DNA of 29,012 bases from Scedosporium boydii (Eukaryota; Ascomycota; Sordariomycetes; Microascales; Microascaceae), in contig NJFT01000347.1 in the NCBI GenBank assembly GCA_002221725.1, forward strand, positions 1-29,012, in the 5' to 3' direction. Under the pieces are notes generated by a model that was given only the letters and a program-made list of their open reading frames with translations, was not told the DNA's origin and searched no databases. Both the position numbers and the translations under genes were made by a program. Shown here in pieces: positions 1 through 10,627 of the stretch. The number at the start of each line of letters is the position of its first letter. Positions within the stretch are counted from its first letter, which is position 1.

Positions 1-127
<127 letters not shown>

Positions 128-344
128 GTCCTTCTTTAATTTAATTAACTTCTTTTTTTACTAGTTATTCTTTTTCAATAACCTCAAGCTACTTTATTTT
201 GGCTTGTTCTATGTCTTCAAAGTATTCCTTATTTAGCACTAATATATTTCTTAACTTCTCCCTATTTAGAAGTCTCCTTCTTTTATGATCTGGCTCTATT
301 TTTATTGATCAACACTTCCGACGTCTACTAGTTCTTACAGGAGC
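128..344. other. AT-rich relic, possible transposon protein remnant on minus strand
   Basis: This AT-rich stretch lies between the microsatellite and the first LTR. Read on the minus strand from about 344 to 164, it gives a basic then acidic peptide interrupted by only two stops, including pieces such as RRRLLNREKLRNILV and NKEYFEDIEQAKIK. The composition resembles the charged tail of a transposase or a Gag-like protein. I do not recognise the family, and the stops (TGA, TAG) fit RIP or ordinary decay. Confidence 0.3.
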
Positions 345-604
345 TGTGACAGGCTCCGCCGCGTGTGTGGCTTCGGCAGGAGCCCAAGCCGACCGTCACG
401 CCGGTGCCGCCACACCGGTGCCACGGTGACGGTTCGGGCACAGGCCAGCCGGCGCTCCGAACGGCGGCACTACAGCAACGGCACTAACGTGTATATCTTC
501 TCCGACCCCTTTCCGATCGATTTCCTTTTCTCTTCTTCCTCTCTATCGAAACCTTCCTGTATATAGGCCTCTGTCAAGTAGTACTGCTTCGCAGAACCCT
601 CACA
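345..604 (+). mobile_element. Solo LTR-like element, family 1, copy 1
   Basis: A 260-bp element starts TGTGACAGGC and ends AACCCTCACA, so it has the TG...CA ends and short inverted termini of an LTR. It aligns along its whole length with 12325-12570 and, at its 3' end, with 1344-1445. Compared with the 12325 copy it has about 14 extra bases, produced by a local duplication of a CCGGTGCC-containing segment near 400-420. A TATA-like CTGTATATAG lies near 557. The flanks GGAGC and GGATG do not match, so there is no perfect target duplication. No tRNA primer-binding site follows it. It is GC-rich inside AT-rich DNA and is largely spared from RIP. Confidence 0.75.
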
Positions 605-1343
605 GGATGTAAGGCATGAGCGAGAGCGCACTGTGGCACGGGACTTGCCGTCAGATGACTCAGCTGCGGAGCCTGGTCGGAGCGCGGTCGGAGACAAAAG
701 GCGTTTCTCGCAGCAGACAAGTCATCCTAAGGGGCAAGTTGAAGTCTTAATTATCAATTGACTTTTGAAAACCATATACTTCTTAGTGACACTGGTCTTT
801 CCTCGAGCTATATACAGTATATCCTTACACAGGAGCATTGCAGCGGCTTCTTGTAGGAGCTATTACTGACCATTGACTACTCCCTTTTTCTTTTATTTTC
901 TATGTAGTGTGCGGGCAGGCTGCACTGACCCGTCTCAGTATATAGAGTAATAAAAAGAAATTAAGAGGCTGTAGGAAGCTATAATAGCCCTCTAGAAGCT
1001 AGCTATGACTCACAGATAGCTAGTAACTGAAGAAATTATTTAAATAATAGGGCTAGGATTCCTAGAAAGTAGGTATAAGATAAATATTATAGAAGGATAG
1101 TAGATCTACTATTTTAAAGTACTAGTTACTCTAGTAAGATAAGAATTCTAAGCACTAATAAATAGTAGAGTATAAAAAATTTTTTTATTATTAAAAATTA
1201 TTAATAGGCTAAAGCTCTTATAGATTATAAAAAACTAACTATATTTACTAAATATATATAATAGAAAAAATAATTATAAAGAATATTATAAGCTACTAAG
1301 TACTAACTAGCTACTGTAGAGGAGGACTTATATAAGAGGTGAC
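605..1343. other. Gene-less transposon debris, RIP-affected on the right
   Basis: 605-930 has near-normal base composition and no recognisable open frame. From about 935 the sequence becomes AT-rich with almost no CpA or TpG. It is probably an older repeat lying between LTR copies. No gene is supported here. Confidence 0.6.
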
Positions 1344-1445
1344 CCCCTTTCCGATCAAATTCTTTTCTTCTTCTTCTTTTTTATTAGAACCTTCCTATAT
1401 ATAAGCCTCTATTAAGTACCAGTACTGCTTCGTAGAACCCTTATA
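1344..1445 (+). mobile_element. RIP-degraded 3' part of a family-1 LTR, copy 3
   Basis: This stretch matches the last ~110 bases of the LTRs at 345-604 and 12325-12570: the CCCCTTTCCGATC block, the pyrimidine tract, a TATA-bearing segment and the final GCTTCG...GAACCC. Most differences are C-to-T or G-to-A, and the terminal CTCACA has become CTTATA. The 5' half is missing or unrecognisable. It abuts the broken HET gene and probably belongs to the insertion that cut off its 5' end. Confidence 0.65.
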
Positions 1446-1506
1446 AGAATTTTTGCTATAAATTTTATTTTAGTTTAATGATAAGGGCGTTATACTTAAG
1501 GTTTAG

Positions 1507-2820
1507 GACGAGCGCCGCGGTTATAAGGAGCAAGAACCTATTTACACCCGTGCTTAAACAATACAAGAGCATCTCCTTTTGCTACGAATACTCCTGTTTA
1601 GTATAACTAGTATGCGATGGCAGTGTCTCGAGGGAAGCGCCTTTGGGTCTTCTAAATATAGTATCTACTCTAACTTCTCAGAGCGGCTGGACCAGGCTTC
1701 GTACATGGGATGTCGGCCTGCACCACTACTCCTGGAGCCGATACCCAAAGGAGGCACCTTTATGGCTGTGGCGAGTCGAGTCGAGCTACTGAAGAGCCGG
1801 GGATTCGATCGAAGTGTAACACAGGAATGGAATGATCTACGCGTTGCTTTTTCTAAACGCCTCATTACCCTAAAGGAGGACAGTCTTCCAGCGTTCTCCG
1901 CCTTAGCGCGACAATTCGAGCCCATTTTTCCCAACAAGAAGCACTCTGAATTGAATATACCAGCATACATCGCGGGTATATGGACTGAACACCTTCCAGC
2001 GGAACTCGTGTAGCACCATTCCCATTGGGACTCTTCGCTAACCGAGGAGACTGAGGTCCCGAATCTGTACTTTCCGACATGGTCGTGGATTTACACGAGT
2101 GACGTGGACTTTGGCTTGATCAAAAAGAGCAATCCAAGTCACATCGAGACAGCCCATCTCTTACACGCCGTTCTCATGCCATATTTCTCAGGCGGCGATA
2201 TGTACTCGAGACTCAACAGAGCCGAACTATTGATAGAAGCACATGTAATGCCAGCATCCGTAAGGTTCGGACCGACAAATATCGAGAACCTTGCATTCAG
2301 AGAACACCCATTCATCGAAAACTGGCGGCCTCAAATCGAGCCCAACCCAGATCTTAGGACCTTTCGATTTCCACCGGGTTATCATAGAAGCCACGCAGTG
2401 TTCAGCTGCCGCTTGGATCCTCATTTACGAGTGCCCTTCGAGAGGTTAAACCGTCAACACATGCGTGCATCGGAAGAAGGAGATGAAGAAGCACGGCGAG
2501 CGGCTGATATGAGCTGCCAGCAACTGATGAGCAATTACGCACTATACATGCTTGAAGTCACTCGCACGTCTGGTAATCCCGTTAAATCAGGAAGCATGAG
2601 TCAAGGATTGATAGTGAGCTATGCAGGTGTTCATCCTCATGATGGAAGGTGGAAGTTTATTCGACAGGGTGTATACGAGATGACGAGCGAGTCTCTGTTT
2701 AACGATGTTCGGCACCCGGAGGGCATGATGAAACCGTCTTTCGACGCCAATGAAGTGGACAATCGAGAGGCATACCGTCTGTTTGATGGTTGTGGGAGGA
2801 GTCACGTGTGGCTTTGCTAG
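1507..2820 (+). pseudogene. HET-domain protein, 5'-truncated and stop-interrupted
   Basis: HET proteins trigger heterokaryon incompatibility and programmed cell death after non-self fusion. One frame runs through the region and shows the second half of the HET domain in order: TRA-stop-TIQEHLL (1546-1578, normally RAWTLQEHLLSPR), MRWQCLEGSAF, a segment around SRLITLKEDSLPAFSALA adapted from the usual FS.R.LT..D.LPA, AYIAGIWTEHLPAEL, and FPTWSWIYTSDVDFG (normally the PSWSWAS motif). A variable C-terminal region of about 240 residues follows. In-frame stops are TAG 1504, TAA 1555, TAG 2011 and TAG 2818. Those at 1555 and 2011 replace tryptophans conserved in the family, consistent with G-to-A mutation. 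The N-terminal half of the domain is absent; an LTR relic ends 60 bp upstream. A translated stretch also continues past 2818 to about 2921. No functional protein is expected. Confidence 0.8.
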
Positions 2821-4523
2821 GAAGTTGGTGTAGATTGGGATTCGAGATGCATATCCGTTCACTGCGTAGGCACTGGCAAGATATTACAGACGATGACAAG
2901 AGTTCTCATTGCCAGGAATTGACTTGGTGTTGTGAGAGAAAAACCACTATCATTTACTTTCTTGTCTTTATCTAAGAAGGAGGTAATGGATGTTTGTCAT
3001 TGAGCCAAGCTGAAGAAACTAGCACTATTATTATGGAAATGTCCACGATCATACAGCGCTAATGATAAGGTAGGTGGAATTCGGGCAAACCAGTGCATAA
3101 GAACCCCAGAATTCTGAAGAATTACATTGGCCTTCGACGTTCCTAGATTCCCACGTGCCTGTCCCATACGCGGAGATCTCCACAAGGCCCTCCCGTCCCG
3201 CTATTTGGCGTTGCAAAACCCCTGATGGCATGCATGTGGGTAATCTTAATTATGCTGCACTACTGAACCGAACCGAACGCCGGGGGTTACTGGAGTTGGG
3301 TTATCCAGACATATCGCAACCCGGATGGGCTGGGCCTTACCTTAAACGGTGCAAATAATGGTCTAGATGCAAGGGATGAAAGCAAAAGATCCACGGTTAC
3401 TCGAAGTATACGATATCCCGAACATTAAATATCTTGACACGCCCGCAATGGGCGAGTATGGTGACATTCGTCGCGCCGTTTATCTGCATCGCTCAGGAGT
3501 TGCCAAGAAGCTATTTTCGGATCCGAGCAAACGGAGATGGTTTTGGATAGTCGCATTACCAAATATAGGCTGTCAAGTTGATGGTTTTGGGGCTGTGTTG
3601 CGCCCTTTTCTCCCGTCTCTCGGTATGCGATTGGTTCAAGTGCCAAACCGTTGACACACTCCATGAAATATCGGGCACCTGTGGTCGAAGGAGGGATACC
3701 TGAATGATACTTGATTACAGCTTCTATGGCTTCAGTCACCGGGTTTTTGAAAGTGGCTTACAATACCTAATGCGGGGGATGAAGGTCTCCAAGGCTTCTC
3801 TCAAGACTGCGGGGGAAAGTATGGCCCGTTGCCAGATTCAAAAGCCTTTAAACTCGTCTCATCTTATTTTCTCCATACGCCGAGACCCCTGCCAGCATTA
3901 ATTCTTCACTTGGAAGGGACTAGTAGCCGACTGCAACATGATAAGGCGACTATTCTAAATGGAGCCCGATATTGGCGACCCATTTCGGAAACTCGTTTAA
4001 TTAGCGCGGGGGGAACGAGGATGCGCCCTGGAACTTGTGTCAATGCGAATTGAGCAGGCATGGGAAAAGATCAGACAACATCTTCAGATAATTTAGCATA
4101 TAAAGCGCAGATGTGACGTGAATCCACACTGCGATGCAGCAGAGTCGAATCAACCAACACACGTGGTTACAATCATTGAAATTAATCCAGACTTTCACTG
4201 TCTCGCGTGCTCTTTTTCCTTGCGATTGAATGATAACCATTCTTTAATTTGGATCTTTTGTTCTGGCCATGCCGTTGGCAGAAATGGGCTAGACGATGCG
4301 ATTGGGTCAGGGAGGCAGTAGCGATTTGTAGGCTTCTATGGTAATAATATCAAGTTGTTTAAATTCTGGTGTATGGGACATGTCTTTGGGGCTAGGAATG
4401 TTCAATGTTGCTCACTGCTCAGTCTGTTTATGCAGCAACACAAGTGTTTGTCACTCATTTCGACACTTGATGACATTCGTTCTTTGAAGAAGTAATACCT
4501 TTCTTCGTTCACTCCTTCTCCTT
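2821..4523. other. Region without a supportable gene; scattered open frames
   Basis: Short open frames occur, the best being 3155-3358 and 3367-3654 on the plus strand. The second encodes about 95 residues with coding-like composition (for example DPRLLEVYDIPNIKYLDTPA). They lie in different frames and I recognise no family. Together they could be a decayed gene. 4054-4523 is the 5' flank of the SGNH gene, with a pyrimidine-rich stretch just before its ATG; no clear TATA box was seen. Confidence 0.5.
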
Positions 4524-7500
4524 ATGGTTTCCTCCAAGGCATGGAGCGCCTTCGCCACGGCGCTCCTGGCCGGCTTTCTTCCCTCGGCGCATGCGATGCC
4601 GAATCTTCGAATCATGCCCCTCGGTGATTCCATCACGAAAGGAAGTCTTTCATCCGGAATCGTCGGATACCGAGGTCCCCTACGTCAAAAGCTCTTGAAC
4701 TTGGGACTGAACGAGGACATCTCGGTCGACATGATTGGTTCGATGCGTGATGGCAACATGGCTGATGACGATCACGAGGGTCATAGTGGCAAGATGTTGG
4801 CCGACATCAACGAGTATTGGAAGTTGTCTATTGCAGCGAGGCCTAATGTCATTCTTGTGCACGCCGGAACGAACAACATGGACAAGAATATCGATCTCGA
4901 CATTGCTCCCAACATTATGGCCAGTATCATTGATGGCCTCTTTGAGCACGCGCCTGATGCCACCGTCTTGGTTGCTCCGGTTATCTGGGCCAACAATCCC
5001 AGGATGCAAGTCAATACCGATCGCTTCAACCCCCAGGTCGAGGCCCTCATTGAATCAAGGCAAAAGCAAGGCAAGCATATCCTCGCCGTGCACATTGACA
5101 TTAATGTCAGTGATCTAAAGGACGACAAACACCCCAACGATAAGGGCTACAATAAAATGGCCGATGCTTGGCTGCAGTCCATTCTTGAGGCCGACCTTCG
5201 GGGATGGTTGAAGGAGCCCGTGAAGCGCAGCTGGAAAGACGTTCCTGGTGTGGGACTCGGCATCCACTCGGAGCGGGAGGAGTCAGGCATGTCCGATTCT
5301 CCAGGTCCCAAGGGCAGAGTCTGGGAAAAGGCAGGGCGAATTTTCGAAGGATTCCGGACATGGGAAGATCTCGGAACCATCCGAGGTGCAGTTGAAAACG
5401 GATCTCGCGATAAGGTGAGACTTGCTGACCTGAACGGCGATGGCAAGACTGATTATATCATTGCCGACGATGACGGAACTGTCCGCGCCTGGCTTAACAA
5501 CGGTGGAGGCGCGTGGACTAGTATCGGCAAGATTAACCCGGATTGGAAATCGCTGAAAATCAAGGGTGACATGGTCCGCTTCGCTGATGTCGACAATGAC
5601 GGAAAAGCAGACCTTATTGCTCTTTACGAAGACGATGGTGCCGCCCGCGTCTGGAAGAATGTGGACAATGGCAAGAAATTCGAAAAGCTAGACGAGAAGT
5701 GGGCCACGGGTTTGGCTCCCGGCCACAAGGTGAGCTTTGAGGATATTGATGGTGATGGGTATGCCGATTACTGTGTTGTGTGGGACGGTGGTGCCGTTCT
5801 CTGGGCACGCAATAACCACAACAATGGAAAAGATGGCACCATGAACAATTGGGACAGGGGTAAGACGATTGCGACGGGTCCTAGAGGTGTGCCAGACAAG
5901 CGGGCGAGAATAGTTGATCTCGATGGCGACGGCAAAGCAGGTACGTTAAAACTGCCCTTGGACTTGAAAAAGAAATAACTGGTAACATGGGGGAAAAAAT
6001 GCAACTAGATTACCTGGTTGTGTATGAAGGTGGCGCTGTAGCCATGTGGCGAAACGTTTTCGGCGAGGGCCGCAGCAACGACTGGGAAGACCTCGGCATC
6101 GTTGCAGCCGGTGTCCGCGGAGTCACCGGACCCATGATCCGATTCGGCGACATGGATGGCGACGGCATGACCGATTTCCTTGCCGTCAACGACGATGGAA
6201 GTATCCGCATGTTTAGAAACTTGGGAATTGTCGGCAGCGAAGACAACAAGGGCGTAAGCATGCGCTTCGCTGATCTTACAGGCGATGGAAAAGCAGACAT
6301 CATCTCCGTCGACGGTAACGGTCGCGCACGTGCTTGGATCAACCAAGGTCTAGGGTTCTGGGATTCTATTGGCGAGATTGCAACTGGCTTTCCGGATCAG
6401 GATCTCTCGGCCTCGCGTATCGAGTTTGCTGATGTCAATGGCGATGGTAAGGCCGACTACCTTATCATTTATGGTGGTGGTGCCGTCAAGGCGTACCTCA
6501 ACAACGGCAATCTCCCGAGCATGCCCGAGGGTAAGCGAATCTGGCAAGAAGGCTTCGAAATCTCACCTGGTGTCGGCGAGCCCGGCCGAAAGGTGCATTT
6601 CGCTGATCTCAACGGCGACGGATACGACGATTTCCTCATCATCTACGATGGTGGTGCTGTCAAGTGCTGGCTCAACAACAAAAACATTCCACCCAAGAAC
6701 GGTGGACGCATCTGGAGCGAAGGCAAAGAGATTGCCACTGGTGTGGGCGAGCCGGGCAGCAAGGTCCGATTTGCAGATCTTACTGGTGACGGCAAAGCAG
6801 AGTACATTGTGCAATACTTGGGCGGCGCGGCCAGGGCCTATCGAAATCTGGGTAGAATCCCCGGTCCCCAGAAGCAGAAATGGGCCGACATGGGTCTTGT
6901 TGCTCTCGGCGTCAATCCCCAAGGACCTGTCCGCTACGCAGACATCAACGGTGACGGAAAAGCCGACTACCTTGTCCGGTTCGGCGACGGCACCGTAAAT
7001 GCCTACATCAACTCCAACAAGTGGGAATTTGTCGAGGCACCCGAGCCAGGCGGCGACACCAACTTCCCTACGCCGGGCGACGACAGGTCCTGGCGCGATA
7101 TCCCATGCACTGACGACGCCGCAAACGATGCTCTCACAGATGCCGCTGGAAAGTGGAAGGGCGTCAAGGCCGACAAAGCGTGGGAGGATGCCATCGCCGG
7201 TTGGAAGAAAAACATCACCGACAAGAACTATAAATACGGCTTCCCCGAATCCATCGCCAACTTCTTCAACGAGCCTCCAAACATGGAATGCGATGAACTC
7301 GCAGAGGATAACGGTTGCCACGGAGGCACCTATTTGAAATGTGAGGATGACAAGGGAGAAGCCGGCCCAGCCTCCTCGTTTATTCTAAATTCTTTCATGA
7401 GACTTGAATCCGTAAGTTGCCCAGATTACCCCGGTACCCAACCCCAACCACTAAGTCGACATCACAGTTACTCTGGAACCAATTTACGTCAGCCGAAAGG

Positions 7501-8696
7501 GCCAGAAACAACGCCAAAGCCAACATGGGCGTCTTTGCTTCAACCTTTGCGCCAGTGAAAAAGTCCGACCTACCAATCAACGTTCTCCTCGACATTGTAA
7601 CCATCGGCTACGCGTCCTTTGCTGCGCCGACTTGGGGAAAAGTAGTCAAGCAAATGGACTGGGCGCGAAACAACGGCGGCAACTTTGACACGCTCAAGGA
7701 CTTTACCAACGGCATGGTGACACAGGGAATCACGCTGACAAAGGACATTCTTTCGTCGAGACAAACCGATTTTGACACGACCAAATCTCTCGACTTCCGC
7801 GTCAACGCCATGGTCGAGGTATACCTCGATTCCATTAGTGATTTTGCCGCCCACGTCTTTAGCGGGAAGGACGAGGGCATCTCGCTCCTAAGCGACATTA
7901 TCGCCGATGGCAAGATGATTTCTGCCGAGTTGGACACTATTTCCGTCGATGAGAACGTTGATGACATTGAAAAGTCGCTGTACGCTCAGTTGATTCCGAT
8001 GGCGTGGAGGCACTCGAACAGGGACTTGAACCCCTTGTACGTACCTTATCCCCGTCCAAGAGAATGAAGAGTGCTGTTGGAAGAGAATATTAACGAAAAG
8101 TCACAGCATTATCGATACTCAACTCAGCTGCAAGGATGCCCCCAACGACGAAATCGTCAAGATGCGCATGAGCGAGAGTGCGCAGAAAACCGAGATGATC
8201 TGCGACAAGGCGAACGACCGGGCGTACTATCTAGTTGCATCCGAGGACCCCAGTAACAACTGCTGGGATAGAACCAGCGGTTTCAACCCCGGAAGAGGGT
8301 GCAAAGCGTTCCCGAAATTGCCAGGCACCGAGGCATTCGGCAGCATTTGGGGAAACGTCAAGAGAGAGGACATTGTTTTCGGGTACGTATCGAGATGTCC
8401 CTAGATGAAGCTGACTATCACCAATACTAAACAACCAACAAAACAGGTCTTTGGCGACGTACAAGGCAAATGGTGGCAAGAATGTGGACAGGGACACCCA
8501 TTGGTACTCGATGAGTGACGATGACTGGGATGGGATCTTTGAGAGCATCTTGGACAACGATATTCAGGCCCCCTGGGTCTTTAATCTTCCTATTTGTACC
8601 ATGACGGATGCTGTCACGATTTCTCTTGCCTATCGAAGCAGTGGAAGGAAGTATCACTTCCCCTGTCCTTTGAGGATTGGCGACGAAACACCATGA
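4524..8696 (+). CDS. Secreted SGNH hydrolase with FG-GAP/VCBS repeats and fungal C-terminal domain
   Basis: Five exons: 4524-5940, 6009-7411, 7468-8036, 8107-8382, 8447-8696 (3915 nt, 1304 aa). Introns of 68, 56, 70 and 64 bp have GT...AG ends and all phases agree; acceptor 8127 would also keep frame for intron 3. A signal peptide ends near AHA24. The SGNH/GDSL esterase domain spans about 27-225: GDS with Ser36 (block I), EGHSG (block II), GTNN 115-118 (block III), and DDKHP with Asp200 and His203 (block V). Ten Asp-box repeats of the type ADxNGDGKADYL follow at about 300-800, as in FG-GAP/VCBS beta-propellers that bind calcium. The C-terminal 470 residues resemble, from memory, a domain found in secreted fungal proteins, including some killer-toxin-like chitinases; this is unverified. 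It probably deacylates an extracellular polysaccharide or lipid ester, but the substrate is unknown. It stands alone, with pseudogenes on both sides, and shows no internal damage. Confidence 0.9.
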
Positions 8697-9283
8697 GTAA
8701 TGGGAAGATCGTCTACGATGTATCTATAGTTACCAACACTTGCAAATATATTTGTTAACCTGAGGGCACACGAACTTGGACCTATATCACAACAGTTTAT
8801 GGGTATTTGAGCCTGTCGAGCATCGGGGATCGAGTCTGCAAGAGGTTCTTCGAATTGGAGGAAGGGATCTTCGCCAATCCGCTACAAATACTGCAGATTT
8901 ATGTGTCGGGGAAGGATATTGTCGCCTTCACGACGGAGATGCTCGGTCCTAACCAAGCAGGGACCGGCTTGCAGCAACCATACCAAACTCCGAGTTATCA
9001 TTTCTTGAGAATAGTCATCCGTCCTCTTGGCGCAGTGGTGAGAAGGGGGTGGGGTATGGTATGGAAGCAGACGAGTCGTCAACTGTGAGGCAGGCCCGAG
9101 AAAATCAGTTCGGTGCGTCTCTATGTGTGTGTGCTGTGTGGCATACATGGCGTGTTCAAGCCAAACACAAGGCCGTATGTACTGCTTGATGTGTCAACTA
9201 TCGATTTAGCCAGCAATAATCGCCTCAGAAATATTGTTGGTCGGAATATCTTGGCAATGGTACCGTGATGCCTGCCACATGGT
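8697..9283. other. Intergenic, no gene seen
   Basis: This holds the 3' flank of the SGNH gene, then the 3' flank of the HNH pseudogene on the other strand. Open frames here (for example 8807-9088) have no family features or splice context. A GT-rich patch lies near 9120-9145. Confidence 0.6.
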
Positions 9284-10031
9284 TCAAGTATGGAGCCACC
9301 CCTGAAGAGCGAGAGTGACTAGACTTCCGAGGTTTGTCGTGCCGTCAGCTCTCACGCCCAGTTCGTCCCAGTCACGGAGCAAACGCTCGATATATTCGCC
9401 AGCACCCGAAAGGTGGAGTATATGGGCGATGGCACGGTGAATGGCTAGGAGGCGAGGCAGGGGCGCATCAATCGCACGGCTCTCAGTCAAGTATCCGACG
9501 TCATCAGTGAGTGAGGAATGATATGGGCGACTTCGAGGGGCATGAAAGGTGGCTGTAAGGGCTGTCCGTCATAATCCACGGCATTTACTGAGCCCCTATG
9601 ACGCGACACAGCGACCTGGGAGTCAAAGGCGCGAGAGATAACATAGCGGTGTCGATCACGGACAAGGCAAATCCCTCGAAGGGCAGAAAGACGAGCTGGG
9701 GTTGCCGTGAACTGCGCAGAGCTGTCTCTGGACATAAGGTTGTCGGTTGCAGAGAGAGGGGTCCTTTGCGGTGTTTTGCGAGCAACGGCATATACTAGAT
9801 AGGCCGGCATTTTGAGATCAGTACCTGGCGAGAGGCTGGGGTGGCCGGGCGCACTACTTGGAGACTGAACTTACGGGGTAGAAAAAAGTGCTGGACCAAG
9901 TGTTCGGCAAATTGCATCAACAAGGTTCGGAGGTTGCCCTCCACCCCACTGTCGTCGAAATCAAGATGAATTTCTTCGCCAACGGGCATAGGAAAATTGA
10001 TAAAGAAGTAGCGGAGGAATAAATCCTTCAA
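9284..10031 (-). pseudogene. HNH-nuclease-domain protein with internal deletion
   Basis: Fungal proteins with an HNH_2-type domain are common but poorly characterised. On the minus strand, exon 1 (10031-9875) carries LRTLLMQFAEHLVQHFFLP. An 80-bp intron (9874-9795, GTAAGT...CTAG) joins it to an exon continuing LYAVARKTPQRTP. Next come RDRHRYVISRAFD and LEVAHIIPHSLMT, the first half of the nuclease motif. At about 9490-9500 the frame breaks (stop at 9489-9487). A second frame resumes with YLTESRAIDAP and PRLLAIHRAIAHILHLS, the family's C-terminal block, ending at 9284. In intact relatives, as I recall them, about 80-90 residues holding the distal Asn/His part of the HNH fold lie between these blocks. 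Their loss plus a frame change means no active nuclease. The 5' end merges into AT-rich repeat DNA at 10032. Confidence 0.8.
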
Positions 10032-10417
10032 GTCACTCTATAGTACCTTTTAGTAGTTATAGTGCTTGCCTCCGAGTCCCTCGCGGGTCCTCTGCGGCGG
10101 CACTTCTTATAAATATACTATATAGGAGTCTTTATAGTATTATCTTCTTTCTTCTCTCTAAGTCCTTCTTAATCTTATTAGCATAGTTGATTTCTAGATA
10201 ATAAAATAGTAACTTATTAGTATTAGACTTTTAAAATAAGCTTAAAAAGTTATAATAATATAGTAAAAGCTTAGTTTTTAGATTAGTAGCTATTTTATAT
10301 ACTAGGACTCTCTTAATATCTATTAGTAAGATAAAGAATATTTTAACTCCTAACTTTTTAGTTAGTACTTCCTCTCTTTTTTATTACTTTTTCTCTTATT
10401 AAAATCGTTATACTTAT
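10032..10417. other. AT-rich RIP-type DNA bordering the HNH pseudogene
   Basis: Composition changes abruptly at about 10035. A small GC-rich island near 10065-10105 is flanked by TA-rich DNA nearly free of CpA/TpG. No open frame or element boundary could be supported. Confidence 0.6.
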
Positions 10418-10627
10418 TGTAAGGGGTCGAGTGGTTATGCAACCGAGTACGATACCATTGAACGAAAATACTAAACTAGGGAAGAAAAGAAAGAGAAAAG
10501 AAAACAAGAAGCTATTGCAGAGCCCCTTTTCATAGCCCTGGTCATAGCGCCCACAGCTCCTTCCTGCCAACAGCCAGCAGTTGGCTTGGGCACCTGCCGA
10601 AGCCCATACACGGCGCAGCCCGTTACA
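10418..10627 (-). mobile_element. Solo LTR, family 2, with CTTAT target duplication
   Basis: A 210-bp element is bounded on the plus strand by TGTAAGGGG and CCCGTTACA and flanked on both sides by CTTAT (10413-10417 and 10628-10632), a perfect 5-bp target duplication. Read on the minus strand, its first 46 bases closely match the start of the family-1 LTRs (TGTAACGGGCTGCGCCG against TGTGACGGGCTGCGCCG, then GGCTTCGGCA...GCCCAAGCC). The rest differs and contains a pyrimidine-rich tract. The strand follows that alignment. Absence of internal sequence means a solo LTR. It is GC-rich and unRIPped within AT-rich DNA, so it is younger than its surroundings. Confidence 0.85.

Noticed and set aside
363..697. 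Open frames on both strands inside the first LTR, one echoed on the minus strand at 12211-12543
   Set aside because: The echo comes from the repeated LTR sequence itself. Frames and lengths differ between copies and there are no protein features.
345..1445. A small complete retrotransposon bounded by LTR copies 1 and 3
   Set aside because: There is no primer-binding site after copy 1, no purine tract before copy 3, no protein relic between, and the copies differ in age.
6563..7321. 252-aa minus-strand frame, and other long frames at 6369-6998
   Set aside because: They are opposite or shifted frames of the GC-biased Asp-box repeats of the SGNH gene, whose frame carries the motifs.
8107..8127. 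Alternative acceptor 8127 for intron 3 of the SGNH gene
   Set aside because: In frame, but 8106 is the better placed AG after the TTAACG branch-like site and gives a plausible peptide. Kept only as an alternative.
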